The notes under the pieces are model-generated. The model made no database searches, was not told the origin of the DNA, and was given only the letters and a program-made list of their open reading frames with translations. Shown piece by piece: positions 55,819 through 64,000 of a stretch of 64,000 nt of DNA (positions are counted from its first letter, which is position 1; each line of letters starts with the position of its first letter). This DNA is from Rhynchopus sp. YZ270_cl-10 (taxonomy: Eukaryota > Euglenozoa > Diplonemea > Diplonemida > Diplonemidae), in assembly GCA_964035575.1 (NCBI GenBank), contig OZ037859.1:434001-498000 (forward strand). The letters run 5' to 3'. The translations under genes and the position numbers were made by a program.

Positions 55819-56946
55819 TCACTGAAGGGCCGCACTGTACGCACACCTCCCTGCCACACACTGCGGCATGCGTGCGGGGCAGTCGCATGTGCTGATGAAC
55901 CTGCTGCTGCCGAAGCACTCCACAAGGACATCCTTCTTCGCGCTGAATGCGGCCATCTCGGCGTCTGTCGCACGCACACTCGCAAGCAGGTTCCTGGTGC
56001 ACCCACAGCTCGTTCCCACCAGCGGGCGTGCCGGCTCGCATTCGGCACTCTCCCTGCAGGTCTGCACGGTGGTGAGGGCGGTTTCGTACTCTGCCTCCGC
56101 GGTGCTGCAAACATCAACAATAGGTGCGGGCTGTGTGCCCACAAGGTTGTGCGCACACACACCCGCGTCCGTGCACCTGAAGCCGTCAGAGGCCGGGCAG
56201 TCGCAAGTGGTAATAAGGTTCCCGTTGCAGGATTGGAACTGTGCGAGCAGGGCGTTAAACGTTGCCAGGTCTGCTGCGCTCAGGTCAGCACGCGCCACAA
56301 GGTTGCGTGTGCATCCACAGCTGGTTCCTGTCAGCACAGTGCCACAGTCGCCTGCTGCCGTGCAGGTCCGGATTCTCGCCAGGAATGAGTTGTAGTCAGC
56401 TGTGATCTCGTCACAAGTCGGCTCCGGCACAGGCACGGGCACAGGTGCAGTCACAAGGTTGAACGAGCAGCGGTTATCCGAGCACTTGAAGCCAGAGGCA
56501 GCCGGACAGTCGCAGGTCGAGAGGAAGCTGCCACCACAGGCTGAGTACTGCGCCTTCAGGGCCTCGAAGTCTGCCACCTGCTGTGCAGTCAGGTCAGCAC
56601 GTGCCACCAGGTTGCGTGTGCACCCACAGCTTGTCCCGGTCAGCACAGTGCCACACTCGCTCGCAGTGTCGCAAGTCTGGATGGTGGCAAGGTAGCTGGT
56701 GAAATCTGCTGTGATCTCGTCACACGTGGTCGCAGGCTCGGCGCTCCATTCGCAGAAGCCGGCTGCGGTGCACGTTGCGACACCACCGCAGAGCTGGACG
56801 CCAATGTGCCGCATGCACTTCCGGTCCCTGCGGCAGCGCACCGTGGACATGAGGCGCGGCACCAACGACGTGCATAGGTGGCTTGCGCTCGCAACATCCA
56901 CACACGCTGCGAGCAGCAGCAACGACGCAACTGTGGCACTGTGCAT
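55819..56946 (-). CDS. Secreted protein with three cysteine-rich repeats (375 aa)
   Basis: This is a single exon with signal peptide MHSATVASLLLLAACVDVASA. A short Cys region is followed by three repeats of about 95 residues. Each starts CDEITADY/F and has a helical stretch, then C..A.EC, GTSCGCTRNL, a second helix and STCDCPA...C...RC. The GTSCGCTRNL core is strictly conserved in all three. Similar C-x-C modules occur in predicted secreted proteins elsewhere, but I cannot name the family. A Pro/Val linker (PVPVPVPEP) separates repeats 1 and 2. There is no membrane anchor. ACCAG (56953-56955) lies 6 nt before the ATG. Confidence 0.75.
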   Translation of the reverse strand: MHSATVASLLLLAACVDVASASHLCTSLVPRLMSTVRCRRDRKCMRHIGVQLCGGVATCTAAGFCEWSAEPATTCDEITADFTSYLATIQTCDTASECGTVLTGTSCGCTRNLVARADLTAQQVADFEALKAQYSACGGSFLSTCDCPAASGFKCSDNRCSFNLVTAPVPVPVPEPTCDEITADYNSFLARIRTCTAAGDCGTVLTGTSCGCTRNLVARADLSAADLATFNALLAQFQSCNGNLITTCDCPASDGFRCTDAGVCAHNLVGTQPAPIVDVCSTAEAEYETALTTVQTCRESAECEPARPLVGTSCGCTRNLLASVRATDAEMAAFSAKKDVLVECFGSSRFISTCDCPARMPQCVAGRCAYSAALQ

Positions 56947-57369
56947 TGTAGACTGGTAGATGTGTTTGCTTTGTCTTTTTCGCTTTCAGATCTGATGGTG
57001 TGTGGGTGGTCAGGGCAGAGGAGAGAAGCATAAAAACCCTGATTACTGTCTTTGTAAGCTGATGTATTGGGGAGGAGGGTGACACTAAACAGCACAGTGA
57101 TCGCTCGGTTGTGGTAAAAGAAAAGGGGAGAGAAGGGGGCGAGACGATCGTCTCGCAAAGTTGTTTGCAAATCGGTATTGCCACCCTCCTTGACACAGAT
57201 ACACTCCCACCAGTCGGTAAAAAAAAGGCTGCGATTGAAATGGGTACACACACATAGGAACATTCCGCTAAACAGCAAAGGAAAAAAATGAAAAAAAGAG
57301 CGTTAAAAATAATGAATGTACCAACAGGTAAACACCTTTTTGCTGCAAGCAACAAAATGCAACAAAAGA

Positions 57370-57413
57370 AAAGCTTATAAGATGAATGCGCCTCTTGCGC
57401 ACATACATCTTTA
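57370..57413 (+). repeat. Dispersed hairpin, TGCGC/GCGCA type
   Basis: AAGCTTAT, AAGATG (57379-57384), AA, stem TGCGC, loop CTCTT, stem GCGCA, CATA, CATCTT (57406-57411). Both stems are perfect. Confidence 0.8.
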
Positions 57414-57473
57414 AACAAAACGCAGCAAAATGAAGAATAAAAAAAAAGCACCCTCCGCGGACGACAAGAGAAA

Positions 57474-57511
57474 CGTTTAAGATGAACCTAAGCCTCCCAT
57501 GCTTAGTCACC
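57474..57511 (+). repeat. Dispersed hairpin, CTAAGC type
   Basis: CGTTTAAGATGAAC, stem CTAAGC (57488-57493), loop CTCCCAT, stem GCTTAG (57501-57506), TCACC. Confidence 0.8.
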
Positions 57512-57557
57512 AAGAGGAACCATTAGGTGGGTGGGCTGCAGAGTTTATAAAAAAGGT

Positions 57558-57592
57558 GAAGTTGATAGTGCAAACGCCTGGGCGCAGGCTGA
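57558..57592 (+). repeat. Dispersed repeat, GCAAACGCC variant
   Basis: GAAGTTGATAGTGCAAACG, CCTGGGCGCAGG, CTGAC. CCTG pairs with CAGG in this shortened copy. Confidence 0.5.
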
Positions 57593-58515
57593 CAAAAAAA
57601 AGAAGAAGGCCCTCTTCTCACACCGAAAATCCAAGAGATAAATGATTACAATGAAGGATTTTGTATGTTTTCGATAATAATGCTGGATTAGCGAGAGTCT
57701 GCCAGACGCAGAAGCAGTCCCTGCACATATCCCAGGTATATCGCTCTTGCGTAAAATTTCAACCCAGCAAGAATTTTGAACCCAGCTCTACCCGGGGGGG
57801 AAAATATGCACGTCACGAAGAAATAGAACAAAAAAGGAGCCTTTGGAAAGTGCTCCGTGTGCTTTCTTTATTTTTGAATAATCTGTTTAGTGGAGCTGCC
57901 AGACAGTCTTCACCTTTTTACAGACTGGCGTAAAACGGTTTGAAAGCAGAGAATAAGGAAAAAAAAATCCAGGGAAAACGCAAATCGCCCCCACAATAAT
58001 CTGTATTGGAGGTGATACACTGATTTTTTCTGTCATCTTCTCTTCGGAATGTGTCCCAGGTGAGATATGTATCACCCCACGAAGGACCAGAGATTTTTTT
58101 GGATAACTGAAAAAAAACCCCACCAAAACATAAAAAAAGCAAAGGAGATCGACAAAAAAAGGGTTACGAAGACATGATAAAACAACTTTTTTTTTTGTTT
58201 GTTTTGAGCTAGCGATATCAGGAAGGTAGGAAAGAAAAAAAACAGACGGAAACACAAACTGAAGAGCGCGCCTCCCTATGCACATCGCACAGAACAGGAT
58301 TTGCAAAATTCGAGAGAATAAAATGTCGTACGACACACCGGGGCATTGGAGAAGGAGGGGAACCGATTGCTTTTTTTTTTTTCCTTCCGTAACCCAAACC
58401 ACCATTTTGTTAAATCAATGGGAGGGAAAGCAAAAAAAAAAATCGATATTACCTGAGCCTCTCTTCACTAACACCCCCATTCCCTCCTCACTCTCACTCT
58501 ACTTTTTTTTCCTCC

Positions 58516-59790
58516 TTATAATTTGGTGAAGTAACTGTCTAGCATTGTGGAAAATTTTTGTTTATCGTATTGCCCCCCGAAGAGGTTACAGGAGAGGTTT
58601 GCTTCAAGAAGAACGGGGCCGTCTGTGTCGGTCACTGCAACATCCCATCCACACACGGGAACGTCCATGAGAAGCTTTCTGTGTCCTTGGAGGCACATAT
58701 CGGCAGCAGTCTCTGCACTCTTTAGTACACACCCCTCCAGCTTCTTCCCTGTGTCCGGGTGCACACGAAGTCCGTGCCCCGAGAGAACCGGGCGCCCAAC
58801 GTCTCCTACACCATACCAATTGTGGAAGGACTTCCCCTCAAGGATCACCCCACCCCCCTCCCCGCACATCTCCACCGGAAGCAGCACCGCGGAGTGGTCG
58901 GTGTTCTTCCCTTTTCTCCCTGCGCGGAAGACTACTGTCACTACCACATAACGGTCGGTTTCGTTGGTACAGTTTGGGTCGACCATGGTGATAACCCTGT
59001 AGGTGCTGAGCGGCGCTCCATCGGGGAGAAGTGCCTGCAATTCTGCAGAGTTCTGCAGGCGCTTCTGGATGATCCAATCGCCTCCGTGGGCTGCGTTTTT
59101 GAAAAGGTGTACTCCCATACCGCCCTCCATGTTCTTGTGTTTGCAGACAATCTCAATGGGTGTATCAAGGATCGGAGTCACCCCGAGGGTGCCAAAGGAG
59201 GGGTCCGCACGCTTCTCGAAGGCAGCCTTGAGGAACTCCCATTTGTTCTCGTAGGAGTATTGTTTGCACACTGCCTTATCTTCGCGGTGTTTCGCGTGGT
59301 GTGCAGCAACGAGAACACTGTTCATACGCCACAACGCAAACCAATGACCAGGACGAATCAGTTCGTCTGTGAAAATCTGTCCAAACTGTCTTGCTTTGGC
59401 ATGAGCTGGGGATTTGGCAATGTTGAAGCAGGCTACCAAAATGAGGAGAGGATGCACGAAGAAGAAGTAGGCGTACAAGAAGTAGATGTGGTAGCAGAGC
59501 AGCGAGAGGGGCAGCACTGTTCCAGGCACAGCAACGTTGCGGAAGTTGTCGATCAGGTCCTGCTGGAGGGAGGCGGTTCTGTAGTGAGGCTCGTAGAAGA
59601 GCTTGAAGTGCAGGCCAATCGACTGCAGGTACCCTGCCGCGAACAGCACCTCCGTCTCATCGCTGGAGGTATCCTTGCAGTACTTCTTGATATCCTCGTA
59701 GTCGTGATGCCCACCCTGCCAAATCATCGCCCCCATACACCGATAGTACGCCCACAGCCCACCAAACAAAACCTTAGCATTGTCAAACAT
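58516..59790 (-). CDS. ATP-grasp protein with membrane segments (424 aa)
   Basis: This is a single exon from MFDNAKVLFGGLWAYYRCM. A central hydrophobic stretch (LPLSLLCYHIYFLYAYFFFVHPLLILVACF) is followed by the ATP-grasp fold of the 'sugar-transfer-associated'/alpha-L-glutamate-ligase-related type. The motifs are GVTPILDTPIEIVCKHK, GGDWIIQKRL, TYRVITMVD, GHGLRVHPDTGKKLEG, then WDVAVTDTDGPVLLEANLSCNLF with the metal-binding D and E/N residues. ATP-grasp enzymes ligate a carboxylate to an amine or thiol through an acyl-phosphate. The substrate is unknown; relatives occur next to polysaccharide or sugar-transfer genes. ATCAG (59815-59817) lies about 25 nt before the ATG. Confidence 0.75.
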   Translation of the reverse strand: MFDNAKVLFGGLWAYYRCMGAMIWQGGHHDYEDIKKYCKDTSSDETEVLFAAGYLQSIGLHFKLFYEPHYRTASLQQDLIDNFRNVAVPGTVLPLSLLCYHIYFLYAYFFFVHPLLILVACFNIAKSPAHAKARQFGQIFTDELIRPGHWFALWRMNSVLVAAHHAKHREDKAVCKQYSYENKWEFLKAAFEKRADPSFGTLGVTPILDTPIEIVCKHKNMEGGMGVHLFKNAAHGGDWIIQKRLQNSAELQALLPDGAPLSTYRVITMVDPNCTNETDRYVVVTVVFRAGRKGKNTDHSAVLLPVEMCGEGGGVILEGKSFHNWYGVGDVGRPVLSGHGLRVHPDTGKKLEGCVLKSAETAADMCLQGHRKLLMDVPVCGWDVAVTDTDGPVLLEANLSCNLFGGQYDKQKFSTMLDSYFTKL

Positions 59791-59887
59791 GATATTTCTT
59801 TTTGATGATTGATACTGATTTTTTGGAGGTTATTTTAAGGAATTCTTAAAAGGTGAAGGAAATATATTGAGTTTGAGGGAAATACAC

Positions 59888-59955
59888 GATATAACCTAGA
59901 GGTTGTTCCTCTGCAGTGCGGTTCTATCCCCAGAACCGCAAGGTGTGTTCAAAAT
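59888..59955. repeat. Two adjacent hairpins closed by an ACAC/GTGT helix
   Basis: ACAC (about 59886) pairs with GTGT (about 59944). Inside, AGAGG/CCTCT encloses TTGTT. TGCGGTTCT/AGAACCGCA is a perfect 9-bp stem with loop ATCCCC. The layout is a three-way junction. No known RNA is recognised. Confidence 0.55.
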
Positions 59956-61705
59956 GTCTATTTCCTCCTTCATTTCATGAGGTGACAGAGAAATAAATAG
60001 TTTTTACTTCAAGAGTACCTAGATCATAGCAAAGTGGGTGCGCTGCCAGGGAAGAAAGAAAAGTGAAAATGCCTACTTTTTTTTGTTGTTGTTTCCCACT
60101 TATTGCGTTTTGTGTTTTTTTTGGATTTTTTTTTTTTTGCTCCCCACCCCAAATGGGAAGGGAAGGGAAGGGAGCGGAGAGTGAGTGTGGCTCCACCCCA
60201 AATCAGACCAAGTAGTATTTTGCTTTCCCGGGGGAGGGGGGATTTGATAACTTGTTGCGGGGACATTTGGGAGAAACGGTGAGGATGGTAGAAAAAAAAA
60301 ACAAATATCACTAACCCCCCTACATTTCTTGCACAACGATTTTTTTTAGATTTATAGTACGAGGACCGGGGGAAAGGGGGGAATAGCAAACACACACACA
60401 TAACACCCCAAAACAATAAACAAAAAAAGAGATCACACGGTTTTAAAAAATGTTGTTGTCTTTGTGCCCCCCCACATAACTCCTTTTCAGACCCTTTTTG
60501 GGGGTATTTTTTTTTGTCACCCTCCCCCATTTTTTGTCATTCAGTCGCTTTTTTGTTTTTTTTTTTTTGAAAGAAATTTTTTGAATCAAGGTATTTCCGC
60601 GAACAATGGAACAATCAAATTGGGTTATACGGAAAACTTCAGATGGGTTTTCAATAATATACAACGGTGGACTCCAGCCTGCCCAGCGGAAGTATAGGAG
60701 AGGGTGTAAGAGGGACTGCCAGACTCCCGATTCTCCAACCAATTTTTTTTTTTTTTGCCCCAATCTCGACGATTTTGAGGACATTAAAACCAAAAATTGG
60801 CATTTTTTTTGAGCATTTGTGGAGGTCTAAAACGCGGATTCGCATTTTATACACTCCCTCTAACACTCCCACTCGAAAAAGGATTACCCTACCCCAGCTG
60901 GAGTACACCGTGTATAAGAAGGGGGGCGGAGGTTGACTAGTTGCAAACAACAAACGCCTCAGAGATGCCACACACTAATGCCTCATTGGGGGGGTAGAAG
61001 TTCTTTTTTTTGAAGGTGCAAAAACTGCGGGGGGGCTGGAGACAACGTACACACAAACTGTACAAAAAATACACACGCCACTCACTACCTAGGAAAACCG
61101 AAGAAAAAAAAACCACAAAATAATGAAACAAGAGGAAACGGACGAAGGGAGCACGTTGGTAGCTGCTACTATATAAAAAAACAAAACAAAAAAATGCACC
61201 TTCTACTCCTTTCTTCGTCTACAGACATGCAGCAGTGCATGAAATTGACGTTGGAGGGATCAAAAAAAAATCTTGTTCCCCCTCTGATTGAGCGCAAATG
61301 AGACCTTGGCAAGAAGAGCAAAAAGAGCAAGGAAAGAACCTAAAACCAATGAGCTCCCTCAGTTGCCACCTTTCGACGCCTAGATGTACAACAACAAAAA
61401 AATTTGCACAAAAAATAGGTAACAAAAAATCCTGCAAAAAAGACAAACAAAACAAGGAGAGAAGAACAAAAAAAATATATATCGCGAATGTGTACGGGTA
61501 ATGCAATGTGCAGCAACAAAAATAAAATAAAAATAAATAAACGCTCGTCCTTTCCGTTCCTCTTCGATTCCAAACAAAAAAAAAAGCCCTTTTTTTGCAT
61601 CCCACCCACCCCAGATACCCATCTCTCTCGTGTTCTAAAGAACCTTGGTCAACATGGAACACTGTCATTCACAAATAAAAAAATAAAAGATAAAAGATAA
61701 ACCTT

Positions 61706-61745
61706 GGAAGATGCAGATACCTCACGTGGGCACAACACATCTCTA
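61706..61745 (+). repeat. Dispersed hairpin, degraded
   Basis: GAAGATGCAGATA, CCTCACGTG, GGCACAACACATCT. The outer AGATG/CATCT is retained and the inner stem is poor. It lies about 215 nt past the VPS35 stop. Confidence 0.4.
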
Positions 61746-61958
61746 AAAAACATATACTCTGCCTAACAGAACCAGATATTTTCTCAAAAAAAAATTTTTT
61801 GGTATGGATCACCCTTTTTACTGATGGTCTCCTATTTTGAGCTCCAAAAGGGGCTTTTGAAGGGAAGCAGTATTTTGTGTCTCTACAGCTGCACCTCATG
61901 CCATCTCTGGCCCTCCTGTGATGAATAGGGTTGTCAACAAAAAATGTGTGTATTGGTT

Positions 61959-64000
61959 TTAACATACGTCGCCCTTTGCCTGTCTGTTGCGGATGTACTC
62001 GAGAGTGTTCTCGTAGTACTGCTTGGTGTTCTCGTCGTCATCGTCCTCTGGACCGTTCTCGTCTTCCTTGCCGAGCTTTGCGTTGACAAGACCGATGAGA
62101 ACGTTGATGTGTTTTGCGGTAACGTTTTCGTTGCAGTTGGAGAAGAAGTATGCGTAACGGTTGAGGATGTCAACCAGAAGCGAGTCGGAACAGGAGTCCA
62201 CAAGCTTCAGGGAGCGCTGCAGGCACTCTTGCACCTGTGTGGGGGGTTTTTTTTTGTGCCGGTACGTGGTGAATTTGATCATACCTTCTTTCTCTTGTCC
62301 TCGGAATCGGATTTGTGGAAGAGGTGCGAGCAGAGGTACACCATGCGGCATTGGTCCTGCTTCTTCAGGAGCTTCGATGAGTAGGCACACAGCTTTGTGC
62401 AGACCTTGTCGAAGGACTCCTCGTCCAGTCTCTTCAGCGACGCGACAGTCGAGATCATCACAGGCAGCTGCTGGATCTGCTCCTTCGAGTCCGCCGAGAT
62501 CTCCTCCTCGTACACGATCAGCGCACAGTCCATGAGCGCAGCGCATTTCTCTGACTGCTGAATCTTATCCGCTGTGCGTGCCGCCTGAAGGTACAGGTTC
62601 AGCGCAAGCTTTCCGTACTGTGGGTGTTAATCGGGGTGTAATGTTGTGTGGTGTTTAGGGTAGAAGAGGGTGAAGGGAGGGTGTAGTGTCGCATACCTGC
62701 TTCACATTGCTGAGCACATCAAGAATGCCCCCCACGTACTCAAGAATCTTCTCGACCTTGACCTTACCAACCTCCTCCTCAGCGTCTAACGCCTTCTTCA
62801 CACGGACAGCAAGCTTCAGGAAGCAGAACACCAGCGGGGGAAGGGTGTGCCTGTTGGGTGGTGGGTTGGTGTGGGGTGTGAGGTGGGACATACTTGATGC
62901 GGCTCTCACCGCCCTTGCCGAACTGCTTCCTGCATGCGGAGTACATCTTGAACTGCACCTCAAGGCTTTCGTTTTCAAAGAGGTGGATCATCTTCGCCAC
63001 AAGCACCTGGTCGTCCTCGAACTCTTCGTAGTCGTCATCCGTCTCGCCAGACTCATCCTCGATGAGAGGCTGGATGAACTCAAACACCTTCGCCACGTGG
63101 TCCACAGTCGAGATCGGCTCACCCGACTTCAACGAGTAGATACACAGGTCACGTGCAACCTCGCGCTTCGGGCTCGCAGACAAGCTGTGAAGCAGCACCG
63201 GCCATCCGTTCAAGTCCAGCACTCCCGCCATGTTCCCGTAGTGCTCAACAGGTGCCGTAAGCATCTTCTTAATGAGCTGAATAGTCTTGTGGTCCATGTC
63301 CTGGCCCTCCATGCGCTGCGCAACTGCCGTGAAGATCTCATCCACACGCTCAGTGTTGTCAGGGTACGCCTTCAAGGAAAGCTTGAGGAGCGACATCATC
63401 GTCTGCACGTACTTCACGTTGTCTAGCGAGCGTGGCTTCATCTCCGTGAGCTCGGCGATTGCGTTCTGGAAGTTCTCGAACATACCAGAGAGCGCGTTTC
63501 TCTCCCACTTCTTCTTCTTCTCACCGGTGTCGGTCTCGGCGTAGCGAGCGAGACGGTCCATGAGGGAGGTGAGGATGGACTGCAGGTTGACGCCGTCGTT
63601 GAGCTGTGTCGTGAGGAGCGAGAGCAGGTCGCTGAGACGCGAGAGATGGAACTCGTCGGGGAAGACCTGGATCATGACCTCGCTGAGGTACTGCTGGGCG
63701 ATGACGTCCTTCGAGTTGGCGATGACCTCGATGACACGCGGCATGACGTGGTCCACGTACATGTTCAGGTCGATGCCTTCCAGCTGCCCAAGACGCGTCA
63801 GGTTGAACCCTACAAGCACACGCAGCGACTCACGTTCACGTGCACGACGGTCCTCGCAGGCAACAATCTGCTTCTGCTCCATTCTCACCCACAGCCAGAC
63901 CATCTCCTTAAAGTTCTGGAGGACGAAGTCGACGGAGTCGGACACGCTACCACCCTCGCCTGTGTACTCGTTGTCGGCGTCGGGAAGCTTGTTCTTGGTG
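61959..64000 (-). CDS. VPS35: VPS35 retromer subunit, 3' part (4 exons visible)
   Basis: Exons are 62894 to beyond 64000 (5' end outside the window), 62697-62850, 62285-62617 and 61959-62234. The introns are 43, 79 and 50 nt, all GTATG...CAG. The visible protein covers the C-terminal two-thirds of the Vps35 alpha-solenoid: SILTSLMDRLARYAE, ETDDDYEEFEDDQVLVAKMIHLFENE, RIKHTLPPLVFCFLKLA (human RIRYTLPPLVFAAYQLA), KLLKKQDQCRMVYLCSHLF, LVDILNRYAYFF and YYENTLEYIRNRQ. Vps35 is the core of the retromer, which returns receptors from endosomes to the Golgi or plasma membrane. The frame stops at KGDVC. A GTATGT overlaps that end, so a further short exon cannot be excluded. Confidence 0.95.

Larger units (their letters stand above)
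56947..58515. other. Intergenic with hairpins
   Basis: Three family members lie between 57370 and 57592. Several T/A runs follow (about 57960 and 58185). Minus-strand frames here are Phe/Leu-rich because of the T-runs and are not convincing. Confidence 0.5.
59791..61958. other. Intergenic
   Basis: At 2.2 kb this is the longest unexplained spacer in the right half of the window. It has paired hairpins at 59888-59955, many A/T and G/C runs and a weak hairpin at 61706. Minus-strand frames near 60024-60530 and 61219-61668 are Phe/Lys-rich products of homopolymers. I see no gene. Confidence 0.5.

Noticed and set aside
60024-60530. 168-codon minus-strand frame
   Set aside because: It is composed of homopolymer-derived Lys/Phe/Pro runs with no conserved pattern.
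149-61745. Hairpins as tRNA-Glu(CUC) genes
   Set aside because: The loop CTCTCGT has the size and T33-like position of an anticodon loop, but no acceptor stem, D-arm or T-arm can be drawn around the CTAAGC-type copies.
1-64000. rRNA or standard tRNA genes
   Set aside because: I found no sequence with rRNA-like or complete cloverleaf features on either strand by reading. A covariance-model scan was not possible.

Overview
This is a protein-coding stretch of a eukaryotic nuclear genome, almost certainly from a free-living flagellate. It contains spliceosomal introns (GT-AG; 10 of the 11 best-supported donors start GTATG), WD40, HAT, EGF, Ras and ATP-grasp proteins, a retromer subunit, an Sfi1-like centrin-binding protein and a TSNAXIP1-like protein. 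There is no bacterial gene organisation. All 21 host genes I can support are on the minus strand. At least 16 of them have a splice-acceptor-like CAG or ACAG 1-60 nt before the ATG. A one-directional array with an acceptor before nearly every start suggests polycistronic transcription with spliced-leader trans-splicing, as in Euglenozoa. A diplonemid-like organism would fit, because it combines arrays, cis-introns and tandem duplicates. This is inference from layout only; 5'-UTR introns in another protist remain possible.

Layout from left to right: repeat-rich DNA with a perfect (CCTAGT)81 array (1-3206); F-box-like gene (3207-4910); a 2.4-kb DNA transposon with terminal inverted repeats of about 340 bp and TA target duplication (5917-8322); TMEM50 homologue (8450-9660); a 1923-residue CAP plus 32 EGF-module membrane protein (11360-17131); a coiled-coil gene (18234-19310); a second, non-coding inverted-repeat element (19923-21315); DUF3754/TMEM143-like (22691-24472); Ras-family GTPase (25996-27147); CLF1/Crooked-neck splicing factor (27588-29607); PLAA/UFD3 (30669-33507); two unknown membrane proteins and a coiled-coil protein (34258-39666); a La-motif protein (41214-42280); a tandem pair of L-2-hydroxyglutarate dehydrogenases (44001-47129); Sfi1-like (48780-52364); TSNAXIP1-like (52688-54478); a secreted cysteine-rich repeat protein (55819-56946); an ATP-grasp membrane protein (58516-59790); and the 3' part of VPS35 (61959 to beyond the window edge).

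The most unusual content lies between the genes. A family of short hairpins occurs about 30 times. They share the head AAGTTTATAAGATGAA and a CTC-containing loop, usually 7 nt and typically CTCTCGT. Stem sequences differ from copy to copy but stay paired (CTAAGC/GCTTAG, CCAAGC/GCTTGG, TGTGC/GCACA, TGCGC/GCGCA, GAACA/TGTTC, TATG/CATA). Every copy I found has the same orientation, antisense to all genes. Copies lie in intergenic DNA, in 5' or 3' flanks, and in three of the four introns longer than 200 nt, but in no intron of 111 nt or less. A related variant carries a CCG/CGG hairpin and sometimes a T-arm-like tail. I could not match the family to any known RNA or repeat.

Housekeeping functions (splicing, ubiquitin/p97 pathway, retromer, metabolite repair, GTPase signalling) are mixed with flagellar/centrosomal and cell-surface genes. 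I see no operon-like functional grouping.
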